Position numbers and translations under genes: made by a program. The notes under the pieces were generated by a model. The model did no database searches. It was given only the letters and a program-made list of their open reading frames with translations, and was not told the DNA's origin. Of a stretch of 64,000 bases of DNA, positions 1 through 7,140 are shown in pieces. The stretch covers positions 49,110 to 113,109 of the forward strand of contig NZ_JAUHPX010000010.1 in the NCBI RefSeq assembly GCF_030418305.1. Reading direction: 5' to 3'. The first letter of the stretch is position 1, and every line of letters begins with the position of its first letter. The stretch is from Demequina lignilytica. GTDB taxonomy: Bacteria > Actinomycetota > Actinomycetes > Actinomycetales > Demequinaceae.

Positions 1-1291
1 ACGCGACGCGGGTGGCGTGCGACTTGGGCTTGGGCATCCGCTGGAGCTTGGCCTCCTCGAGCGCCCAGTACTCGATCGCGAACTTCTCGGCGTCCGAGAT
101 CGGGGCGTAGGTGGAGAGCGACTCGGCGCCGCGCATCACGTTGATCGCGTTGACGTAGAACTCGCCCGCGACGCGTGCGGTCTGCTTGTTGCGGCCGAAG
201 GAGAACATGCCGACGCCGGGCACCAGCACGATCGCCGGGTCCGCGCCGCGGATCGCGGGGGAGTCCTCGGCCGCATACGCGTCGTAGTAGGCCTGGTAGT
301 CCTCGCGGTAGGAGGCGTGCAGCTCCTTGAGGCGGGCGATGCAGTCCTCGACGGGGGCGTCCGCGGGCAGGTCGAGCACCATCGGCTTGACCTTGGTGCG
401 CAGGAAGTGGTCGGGGCAGGAGGTGCCGAGCGCCGCCAGGCGCGGGTGCTCGGCGGAGCTAAGGAAGTCGAGCACCACGTCGGCATCGGTGAAGTGACCC
501 ACCTGCGGCGCGTCCATGGACGCGAGACCGCGGATCACGGGGGCGAGGGCGGCGGCCTTGGCGCGACGCTCGGCCTCCGGCAGGGCGCCGTAGCCGGCGA
601 GCGCGGGGCCGAAGGGCTCGGGTCGGCCGTTGGCCTCGATGTACGCGGCGGCCGTGTCGATGATCTGCAGCGAGCGCGCCTCGCACTCGTCGGAGGTCTC
701 CCCCCACGCGGTGATGCCGTGGCCGCCCAGGATGCAGCCGATCGCCTGCGGGTTCTCCGCCTTGATCGCCGCGATGTCGAGGCCGAGCTGGAAGCCGGGA
801 CGGCGCCACGGCACCCACACGACGGCGTCGCCGAAGATGCGCTGCGTGAGCTCGGGGCCGTCCACCGCGGTCGCGATCGCGATGCCGGCGTCGGGGTGCA
901 GGTGGTCGATGTGCGGGGCGTCGACCAGGCCGTGCATGGCGGTGTCGATCGAGGGCGCGGCACCGCCGCGGCCGTGGAGGCAGTAGTCGAAGGCCTCGAC
1001 CATCTCGTCCTCACGCTCGACGCCGGGGTAGGTGTCGACCAGGCCTCGGAGGCGGTCGAGGCGCAGCACGGCGAGCCCGTTCGTGCCCAGCGTGCCGAGG
1101 TCGCCGCCGGAGCCCTTGACCCAGAGGAGCTCGACGTCCTCGCCCGTCACGGGGTCGGCCGCGAGGCCCTTGGCGGACGTGTTGCCGCCCGCGTAGTTGG
1201 TGTTCTTCGGGTCGGCGCCCAGGCGGTTCGAGCGGGCGATGAGCTGGTCGGCCGTGGTGTGCGATGCGGCCGCGGACGTGGGGACGGTCAC
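1..1291 (-). CDS. rhaEW: Bifunctional rhamnulose-1-phosphate aldolase / L-lactaldehyde dehydrogenase (3' end beyond window)
   Basis: Translation from a GTG start gives VTVPTSAAASHTTADQL followed by class II aldolase features (NTNYAGGNTSAKG; GGHGITAWGETSDEC). It runs about 430 codons to the left edge, where it reads EEAKLQRMPKPK, the usual junction into the C-terminal short-chain dehydrogenase domain. Seen: the aldolase half is complete and the dehydrogenase half is outside the window. Known for the family (B. subtilis RhaEW/YuxG type): the aldolase cleaves L-rhamnulose-1-phosphate into dihydroxyacetone phosphate and L-lactaldehyde, and the dehydrogenase oxidises the lactaldehyde. It lies 100 bp downstream of rhaI on the same strand, so it is probably co-transcribed from the rhaI promoter and under the adjacent LacI regulator. 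A GAAAGG stretch precedes the start. No rhamnulokinase is visible; it may lie further left. Cytoplasmic. Confidence 0.9.
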   Translation of the reverse strand, partial: MTVPTSAAASHTTADQLIARSNRLGADPKNTNYAGGNTSAKGLAADPVTGEDVELLWVKGSGGDLGTLGTNGLAVLRLDRLRGLVDTYPGVEREDEMVEAFDYCLHGRGGAAPSIDTAMHGLVDAPHIDHLHPDAGIAIATAVDGPELTQRIFGDAVVWVPWRRPGFQLGLDIAAIKAENPQAIGCILGGHGITAWGETSDECEARSLQIIDTAAAYIEANGRPEPFGPALAGYGALPEAERRAKAAALAPVIRGLASMDAPQVGHFTDADVVLDFLSSAEHPRLAALGTSCPDHFLRTKVKPMVLDLPADAPVEDCIARLKELHASYREDYQAYYDAYAAEDSPAIRGADPAIVLVPGVGMFSFGRNKQTARVAGEFYVNAINVMRGAESLSTYAPISDAEKFAIEYWALEEAKLQRMPKPKSHATRVA

Positions 1292-1391
1292 GGTGGTGCC
1301 TTTCGGGAGGGGTCTGGTGGTGGGGTCGGGACGATGCGGGAGGGCCGCGGGGCGCACGGGCAGGGAGGTGCCGCGCGCCCCGCGGCGGGGC

Positions 1392-2558
1392 TCAGGCGCC
1401 CCAGCCGGCCTGGACTCCGCCGACGCGGTCGGCGGCGATCTGCGCCAGGTAGCCGGAGTCGGCGAAGGCCTTCATCGGGTCGGCGGGCAGGCCGCGCTCC
1501 TCACGCCAGGCAGCGAGGTCGGGGCGCACGTCGGTGTAGAACGCGTCCATGAGGATGCCGTTCGCCTTGAGCACGTCGCCCTCGACCTGCGCGGCGGTGA
1601 GGGCCTCGCGGTCGACGAGCAGCGCGCGCGCCGTCATCTCCTGGACGTTCAGCACCGAGCGGATCTGGCCCGGGATCTTGTCCTCGATGTTGTGGCACTG
1701 GTCGAGCATGAACGCCGTGTCGCCGTCCTTGCCGTAGCCGCCGCCGCGCAGCACCTCGACCAGGATGCGGAACAGCTGGAACGGGTCCGCGGCGCCGACG
1801 ATCAGGTCGTCGTCCGCGTAGTTGCGCGAGTTGAAGTCGAAGGACCCGAGCTTCCCCAGGCGCAGCAGCTGCATCACGATGAACTCGATGTTGGTGCTCG
1901 GAGCGTGGTGACCGGTGTCGAGGCACACGGTCGCGCGGTCGCCGAGCGCGGCCACCTGAGCGTAGGAGGTGCCCCAGTCCGGCACGTCCATGTGATAGAA
2001 CGCCGGCTCGAAGATCTTGTACTCGAGCACCAGGCGCTGGTGCTCGCCGATCCGGTCGTAGATCTCCTGCAGAGCCTCGGCCATGCGGTCCTGGCGGCCG
2101 CGCATGTCGTCCTGACCCGCGTAGTTCGTGCCGTCCGCGAGCCAGATCTTGAGGTCGCGCGACCCGGTGGCGTCCATGATGTCGATGCACTCGAGGTGGT
2201 GGTCGATCGCCTTGCGGCGGATGCGGTCGTCCCGGTGCGCCAGGGAGCCCAGCTTGTAGTCCTCGTCCTGGAACGTGTTCGAGTTGATGGTGCCGAGCGC
2301 CACGCCCTCGTCCTCCGCGTGCCTGCGCAGCACCGCGTAGTCGTCGACCTTGTCCCACGGGATGTGGAGCGCGACGCTCGGGGACAGGCCCGTGAACTTG
2401 TGGACCTGGGCGGCGTCCGAGATCTTCTCGAACGGGTCGCGCGGGGTGCCCGGGGTGCCGAACACCCGGAAGCGGGTGCCCGAGTTGCCGAAGGCCCACG
2501 AGGGCAGCTCGATGGCCTGCTCCTCGAGTCGGCTGGCGACGTGGCTGCTGAAGGCCAT
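1392..2558 (-). CDS. rhaI: L-rhamnose isomerase, Pseudomonas stutzeri RhaI type
   Basis: 388 residues, TIM-barrel sugar isomerase converting L-rhamnose to L-rhamnulose. The start is ATG (MAFSSHVASRLEEQ), preceded by GAAGGAGAG at good spacing; a longer frame upstream is low-complexity and unlikely. Metal-site residues that I match to the P. stutzeri enzyme from memory are E179, D214, H217, D249 and D251 in the blocks VLEYKIFEP, CLDTGHHAP and FDFNSRNYADDDL. The position expected to be a metal-binding His (H281 in P. stutzeri) is Asp241 here. First gene of the rhaI-rhaEW unit, divergent from the LacI-family gene. Its promoter has TTGACC-17-TAGAGT with an operator immediately downstream of the -10. 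Confidence 0.93.
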   Translation of the reverse strand: MAFSSHVASRLEEQAIELPSWAFGNSGTRFRVFGTPGTPRDPFEKISDAAQVHKFTGLSPSVALHIPWDKVDDYAVLRRHAEDEGVALGTINSNTFQDEDYKLGSLAHRDDRIRRKAIDHHLECIDIMDATGSRDLKIWLADGTNYAGQDDMRGRQDRMAEALQEIYDRIGEHQRLVLEYKIFEPAFYHMDVPDWGTSYAQVAALGDRATVCLDTGHHAPSTNIEFIVMQLLRLGKLGSFDFNSRNYADDDLIVGAADPFQLFRILVEVLRGGGYGKDGDTAFMLDQCHNIEDKIPGQIRSVLNVQEMTARALLVDREALTAAQVEGDVLKANGILMDAFYTDVRPDLAAWREERGLPADPMKAFADSGYLAQIAADRVGGVQAGWGA

Positions 2559-2648
2559 CGTGTCTCTCCTTCGAGTCCGGCCCGGGGCGGGCCGCGCCGT
2601 CGGCGGCGCCCTTGCCCGGGTCAGTGCGGTCACGGCGCATCCGCCGTG

Positions 2649-2691
2649 TTGAAACGATTCAAACTCTAGGCGCGTGCGGGGCTGCGGTCAA
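2649..2691 (-). promoter_or_regulatory. rhaI promoter with LacI-type operator
   Basis: On the minus strand, TTGACC (2691-2686), a 17-bp spacer and TAGAGT (2668-2663) form a near-consensus promoter. Next to the -10, at 2649-2662, is a CG-centred near-palindrome, TTGAAACGATTCAA as read on the plus strand, with 6 of 7 half-site positions matching. Its place at the expected transcription start fits repression by the adjacent LacI-family protein. A very similar site lies at 3888-3901. Confidence 0.75.
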
Positions 2692-2785
2692 GTCGGGCGC
2701 GTGTGGGGCTGCTCCGGCGGGCCGGTGGCGGCCAGCGTGGAAGGTTTCAGTATCCTGGCGGCACCCGGGTCGAGGAGGTGGGACG

Positions 2786-3796
2786 GTGGCGGTGAGCGTG
2801 CGCGAGGTCGCGGCGATGGCGGGCGTGTCCGTCGGTACCGTCTCGAATGTCCTGAACCGACCCGATCACGTCAAGCCCGACACCGTCGAGCGCGTGCACC
2901 GCGCGATCGACGAGCTCGGGTACGTGCCGAACGCGGCCGCGCGCCAGCTTCGCGCCGGGCGCAGCCGCGCGCTCGCGCTTGTGGTGCTCGACGTGGCCAA
3001 CCCGTTCTTCACCGACGTCGCGCGAGGCGCGGAGGCGCGGGCGGCCGAGGACGGCTACACCGTGCTCCTGGCCAACTCCGACGAGTCCCCTGAGCGCGAG
3101 GCCAGCCATCTCGAGGTCTTCGAGGAGCAGCGGGTCGGCGGGCTCCTGATCTCGCCGGTCGAGGACGACCTGTCCCGGCTCGAGCTCGCGCGCGACCGCG
3201 GCATCCCGGTGGTGCTCGTGGACCGCGAGGCCGGAACGTCCGGCTTCCCGTCGGTCTCGGTCGACGACGTGGCGGGCGGCGCGCTCGCGGCGCGTCACCT
3301 GCTCGACCTGGGCCGCCGCCGGCTCGCGTTCGTCGGCGGGCCCCTGCGGATCCGGCAGGTAGCGGACCGCCATCGGGGCGCCTCCGAGGCCGTCGCCGCC
3401 GTCGAGGGTGCGAGTCTTCACCTGGTCGGCACCGACGAGATGTCGCTCGACGAGGGTCGGCGTGCGGGCGAGGTGCTGCGCGCGCTCGTGCGCGAGACCG
3501 GCATCGACGGGATCGTCGCGGCCAACGACCTGCTGGCGATCGGCGTCGAGCGTGCGCTGCTGTTCGGCCCCGACCCGGTGCAGGTGCCCGACGAGGTGGC
3601 GCTGGTCGGCTACGACGACATCTCCTTCGCCGCCTCCGCGGTGGTCCCGATCACCTCGGTGCGGCAGCCGCGCGAGCTGATCGGCTCGACCGCGGTCGAG
3701 CTCATCCTCGAGCAGGGGGAGCGTCCGGACCGCGCGACCGCGCGGCACGTGGTGTTCGAGCCGAGCCTCGTGATCCGGGCGTCGACGCAGCCCTGA
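2786..3796 (+). CDS. LacI-family transcriptional regulator of the rhamnose locus
   Basis: 336 residues. The N-terminal HTH (VREVAAMAGVSVGTVSNVLNRP) and hinge helix are followed by a periplasmic-binding-protein-like effector domain (VLDVANPFFTDVARGAE; GIVAANDLLAIGVERA; VALVGYDDISFAA). The GTG start is chosen because GAGGAGG lies 7 nt upstream (2772-2778) and because the HTH begins right after it. Upstream in-frame codons would add about 58 low-complexity residues. The gene lies between rhaI (divergent) and the sugar importer, and CG-centred palindromes of LacI type are at both promoters. I infer that it represses the locus and is released by rhamnose or a rhamnose metabolite; the effector cannot be read from sequence. 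A TATCCT box at 2751-2756 is a possible -10. Confidence 0.9.
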   Translation: MAVSVREVAAMAGVSVGTVSNVLNRPDHVKPDTVERVHRAIDELGYVPNAAARQLRAGRSRALALVVLDVANPFFTDVARGAEARAAEDGYTVLLANSDESPEREASHLEVFEEQRVGGLLISPVEDDLSRLELARDRGIPVVLVDREAGTSGFPSVSVDDVAGGALAARHLLDLGRRRLAFVGGPLRIRQVADRHRGASEAVAAVEGASLHLVGTDEMSLDEGRRAGEVLRALVRETGIDGIVAANDLLAIGVERALLFGPDPVQVPDEVALVGYDDISFAASAVVPITSVRQPRELIGSTAVELILEQGERPDRATARHVVFEPSLVIRASTQP

Positions 3797-3817
3797 GGGT
3801 GCCGCATCCATGGTTGC

Positions 3818-3901
3818 TTGACATGTGTATCGTCGGGGAGTTATTGAATCGTTACACGACCACTGGCGGGACCTAGGTCCTCTGTGCTTGAATCGGTTCA
3901 A
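3818..3901 (+). promoter_or_regulatory. Promoter and two LacI-type operators ahead of the sugar ABC importer
   Basis: TTGACA (3818-3823) is followed after 17-18 bp by a weak -10 (TTATTG/TATTGA, 3841-3847). The sequence TTGAATCGTTACAC (3844-3857) overlaps the -10 and has one perfect half-site. TTGAATCGGTTCAA (3888-3901) is a near-perfect palindrome about 40 bp downstream. Both resemble the rhaI operator, so one repressor probably controls both arms. The two sites are centred 44 bp apart, about four helical turns, which would allow cooperative binding; that part is inference. Confidence 0.7.
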
Positions 3902-3941
3902 CGGCGGAGCAAGGAGGCTTCGCCGCGGATGGAGGACAAGG

Positions 3942-5279
3942 ATGCCTTTCTCTCACCGCCGAGCCGCCTACGGGCTGCCGGCACTGATCGCGGTCTCGGC
4001 CCTCAGCCTGGCCGCCTGCTCATCGGGCTCGTCGAGCCCCGACTCGTCCAGCTCGGGCGAGACCACCGACGCCATGGAGCCGGTGGAGCTCTCCTTCCTG
4101 GTCGACAACACCGAGACCAGCGTGGGCGTGGTCAACGCGCTCACCGCGGCCTACACGGCTGAGCACCCGAACGTGACGTTCGCGGTGGAGGAGCGTCCCG
4201 GCGGCGGTGACGGCGACAACATCGTCAAGACCCGTCTCCAGACCGGCGAGATGTCGGACCTGTTCTTCTACAACTCGGGCTCGCTGTTCCAGGCGCTCGC
4301 GCCGACCAGGACGCTGCTGCCGATCGACGACCTGCCGAACGCGGGCGCGATCCAGGACACGTTCAAGGCGGGCGTGACCGCGGACGGCTCGCTCTACGGC
4401 GTGCCCGCGGGTACCGCCATGGGCGGCGGCGTCATGTACAACATCCCGATGTACGAGGAGCTCGGTCTCGAGGTTCCCACCAGCTGGGACGAGTTCATGG
4501 ACAACAACCAGGCGATCCTCGACGCCGGCAAGGTCCCGGTCATCCAGACCTTCGCCGACACGTGGACGTCGCAGCTGTTCGTGCTGGGCGACTTCGCCAA
4601 CGTGCTCAAGGCCGATCCGGAGTGGGCGGACAAGTACACGGCGAACGAGGCCAAGTACGCGGACGGCTCGCCCGCCATTGACGGCTTCGTGCACCAGCAG
4701 GAGGTCTACGAGGCCGGCTACCTCAACGAGGACTTCGCCTCGGCCACCTTCGCGGACGGCGTCCGCATGGTGGCGCAGGGTGAGGGCGCTCACTACCCGA
4801 TGCTGACCTTCGCGCTCGCCGAGGTCATCGCGAACTCGCCGGACAACGTCGACGACGTGGGCTTCTTCGCTCTCCCGGGCGCGTCGACCGACAGCCCGCT
4901 GACCACCTGGCTCGGCGCCGGCATCTACGCGCCGAACACGACCGAGCACGCCGACGTGGTGAAGGACTTCATGAACTTCGTCGCCACGCCCGAGGCATGC
5001 GACATCCAGACCGAGGCCGTGGGCGCCCAGGGTCCGTACTTCGTGGACGGCTGCACGCTGCCCGACGACGTCCCGCAGATGGTCGCCGACATGCTCCCGT
5101 ACTTCGACGCGAACAACACGGGCCCGGCCCTCGAGTTCGTCTCGCCCATCAAGGGCCCTGCCCTCGAGCAGATCACCGTCGAGGTCGGCTCCGGCATCCG
5201 CACCGCCGAGGACGGCGCCGCGCTCTACGACCAGGACGTGGAGAAGCAGGCCCAGCAGCTGGGCCTCGAGGGCTGGTAA
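3942..5279 (+). CDS. Sugar ABC transporter substrate-binding lipoprotein (family 1)
   Basis: 445 residues. The signal peptide ends in a lipobox (LSLAAC, Cys26) followed by a Ser-rich linker, so it is a membrane-anchored extracellular binding protein. The mature part has the family 1 solute-binding layout (LSFLVDNTETSVGVVNALTAAY; LFFYNSGSLFQALAP; VPTSWDEFM). The ATG start has GGAGG six bases upstream (3931-3935); a nearer upstream ATG at 3929 is out of frame. It heads a run with two permeases and a GH78 rhamnosidase and carries operators shared with rhaI. I infer a ligand that is a rhamnose-containing oligosaccharide. No ATPase gene is here; a shared MsiK-type ATPase encoded elsewhere is usual for such actinobacterial importers. 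Confidence 0.9.
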   Translation: MPFSHRRAAYGLPALIAVSALSLAACSSGSSSPDSSSSGETTDAMEPVELSFLVDNTETSVGVVNALTAAYTAEHPNVTFAVEERPGGGDGDNIVKTRLQTGEMSDLFFYNSGSLFQALAPTRTLLPIDDLPNAGAIQDTFKAGVTADGSLYGVPAGTAMGGGVMYNIPMYEELGLEVPTSWDEFMDNNQAILDAGKVPVIQTFADTWTSQLFVLGDFANVLKADPEWADKYTANEAKYADGSPAIDGFVHQQEVYEAGYLNEDFASATFADGVRMVAQGEGAHYPMLTFALAEVIANSPDNVDDVGFFALPGASTDSPLTTWLGAGIYAPNTTEHADVVKDFMNFVATPEACDIQTEAVGAQGPYFVDGCTLPDDVPQMVADMLPYFDANNTGPALEFVSPIKGPALEQITVEVGSGIRTAEDGAALYDQDVEKQAQQLGLEGW

Positions 5280-5302
5280 GCCCTCCGCACCTCACCCATC
5301 AC

Positions 5303-5338
5303 GTCTCCGGGTCCCGGCCACGGCCGGGACCCGGAGAC
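5303..5338 (+). terminator. Perfect 17-bp hairpin between binding protein and permease genes
   Basis: Arms 5303-5319 and 5322-5338 are exact reverse complements around a 2-nt centre, with no U-tract. It sits in the 75-bp gap inside an otherwise tightly packed operon. As in malE-malF type operons, such a stem could cause partial termination or protect the upstream message, giving more binding protein than permease. This is inference from position and structure. Confidence 0.7.
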
Positions 5339-5354
5339 CCGGCGGAGCACTCTC

Positions 5355-6287
5355 ATGACCGACACCCTCCCTCGCACCCAGGCCACGCCTCCGGAACCGG
5401 AGAGCCCGACCGCGCGGACGCGGCGCGACAAGAAGCGCAGCCCGTACCCGATGTGGTTCTACCTACCGGCGGCGATCATCTACGGCGTGCTCTTCGTGGC
5501 CCCCACGTTCGCATCGTTCTACTTCGCGCTGACGCGCTGGACCATCTTCGACTCGGAGTTCATCGGGCTCGACAACTTCGTCACCTTCTTCTCCGAGCCG
5601 TACCTCTTCCAGAGCCTGATCCACACGCTCCTGTACGCCGTGATCACCTCGGGCCTCAAGGTGGTCCTAGGCCTGCTCTTCGCGGTGTTCCTGTCGAGCC
5701 AGATCATCGCGCGCGGCTACCTCCGCTCGGTGGTGTTCTTCCCGGTCCTGGTATCCGCGGTCGGCGTCGGCGTGACCTTCAGGGTGCTGATGGACCCGTT
5801 CGACGGCCTCATCAACAACGTCCTTGCGGGGGTGGGCATCGACGGCCCGGGGTGGCTGACCGATCCTGACCTCGCGCTCTTCTCGGTGGCCTTCGTCGAC
5901 GTGTGGGCCGGCGTGGGCATCGCCACGCTCATCTACATCGCGGGCATCGTCGCGATCCCGCAGGAGTACTTCGAGGCGGCCAAGGTCGACGGCGCGAGCG
6001 CCGTCAAGTCCTTCCGGCACGTGACGCTGCCGCTGATGCGGCCGGCCACCACCACCGTCATCATCCTGTCGCTGATCGGCGGTCTGCGCTCCTTCGCGTT
6101 GATCTGGACCATGACCGGCGGCGGCCCCGGATTCAGCTCCGACGTGCTCGCGTCCATGGTCTACAAGCAGTACCAGGCGGGCTTCTACGGACTCTCGACC
6201 GCGGGCAACGTGGTCCTCTTCGTCCTGGTCGCGGCGATCGTCATCCCGCTGTTCTGGTTCCTCAACCGCAAGGAGGTCGACCGATGA
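5355..6287 (+). CDS. Sugar ABC transporter permease, MalF type
   Basis: 310 residues with a short basic N-terminal tail and about six membrane segments. The EAA loop that contacts the ATPase is visible as YFEAAKVDGASAVKSF followed by RHVTLPLM, near residue 205. It is the inner-membrane partner of the following permease, with which it overlaps by 4 bp (ATGA). The start codon ATG has only a weak SD (GGCGGAGC). Function in rhamnoside uptake is inferred from the operon. Confidence 0.92.
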   Translation: MTDTLPRTQATPPEPESPTARTRRDKKRSPYPMWFYLPAAIIYGVLFVAPTFASFYFALTRWTIFDSEFIGLDNFVTFFSEPYLFQSLIHTLLYAVITSGLKVVLGLLFAVFLSSQIIARGYLRSVVFFPVLVSAVGVGVTFRVLMDPFDGLINNVLAGVGIDGPGWLTDPDLALFSVAFVDVWAGVGIATLIYIAGIVAIPQEYFEAAKVDGASAVKSFRHVTLPLMRPATTTVIILSLIGGLRSFALIWTMTGGGPGFSSDVLASMVYKQYQAGFYGLSTAGNVVLFVLVAAIVIPLFWFLNRKEVDR

Positions 6288-7138
6288 CCACCGCCGCCGG
6301 TACCCCCAAGCTCAACCGCACCTACAAGTGGGTGGGCGGGCTCCTCGGCATCGTCGTGACCACCGTCGTGTTCATCGTGCCGTTCGCCTTCATCTTCCTC
6401 ACCGCCTCGAAGAGCGGTCAGGAGGCCTCGCTGCTCCAGTTCTCGTGGCCCACAGAGTGGCACTTCGTCGAGAACCTGGTCGAGGTCATCCAGGCCCGCG
6501 ACTACATCCTGGTCACGGCCTTCATCAACTCGACCATCCTCACGGTGGGCTCCGTCACCCTCATGGTCGTGGTCTCCGCGCTGGTCGGCTACGTGCTCCA
6601 GCGTCGCAAGAGCCGCTGGAACCCGTTCATCAACTTCCTGGTGCTCGCCGGGCTGATCGTGCCGCCGGCTGTGGTCCCGACCATCTGGGTGATGCAGTCG
6701 CTGGGGATCTACAAGACCCTCCACGGACTGATCCTGGTCGAGGTCGCCTTCGGCATGGCGTTCTGCGTGCTCATGTTCCGCGCCTTCGTCGCGACCATCC
6801 CCCGGGAGCTCGACGAGGCGGCGATCATGGACGGAGCAGGCCCGCTCAGGCTGTTCTTCCAGGTGATCTTCCCGCTGCTGCGCTCCGTGATCGTCACCGT
6901 GATCGTGGTCCAGTCGGTGTTCGTGTTCAACGACTTCCAGAACCCCCTGTACTTCCTGCCGGGAGACAAGGGCGCGACCGTGCAGCTGACCGTCTACAAC
7001 TTCCTCGGCCAGTTCAACGCGCAATGGAACTTCCTGTTCATGGACATCCTGCTCATCACCATCCCGATGCTCGTGATGTACATCATCTTCAACCGACAGA
7101 TCGTCGCCGGCATGACCTCCGGCGCAGTGAAGGGGTGA
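6284..7138 (+). CDS. Sugar ABC transporter permease, MalG type
   Basis: 284 residues with six predicted membrane segments and a C-terminal EAA loop (ELDEAAIMDGAGPLRLFF). AAGGAGG lies just upstream, and the ATG overlaps the stop of the preceding permease (ATGA), so translation is coupled. It is the second half of the heterodimeric membrane domain. The rhamnosidase gene starts 2 bp after its stop, which ties transport to hydrolysis of the imported glycoside. Confidence 0.92.
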   Translation: MTTAAGTPKLNRTYKWVGGLLGIVVTTVVFIVPFAFIFLTASKSGQEASLLQFSWPTEWHFVENLVEVIQARDYILVTAFINSTILTVGSVTLMVVVSALVGYVLQRRKSRWNPFINFLVLAGLIVPPAVVPTIWVMQSLGIYKTLHGLILVEVAFGMAFCVLMFRAFVATIPRELDEAAIMDGAGPLRLFFQVIFPLLRSVIVTVIVVQSVFVFNDFQNPLYFLPGDKGATVQLTVYNFLGQFNAQWNFLFMDILLITIPMLVMYIIFNRQIVAGMTSGAVKG

Positions 7139-7140
7139 CC

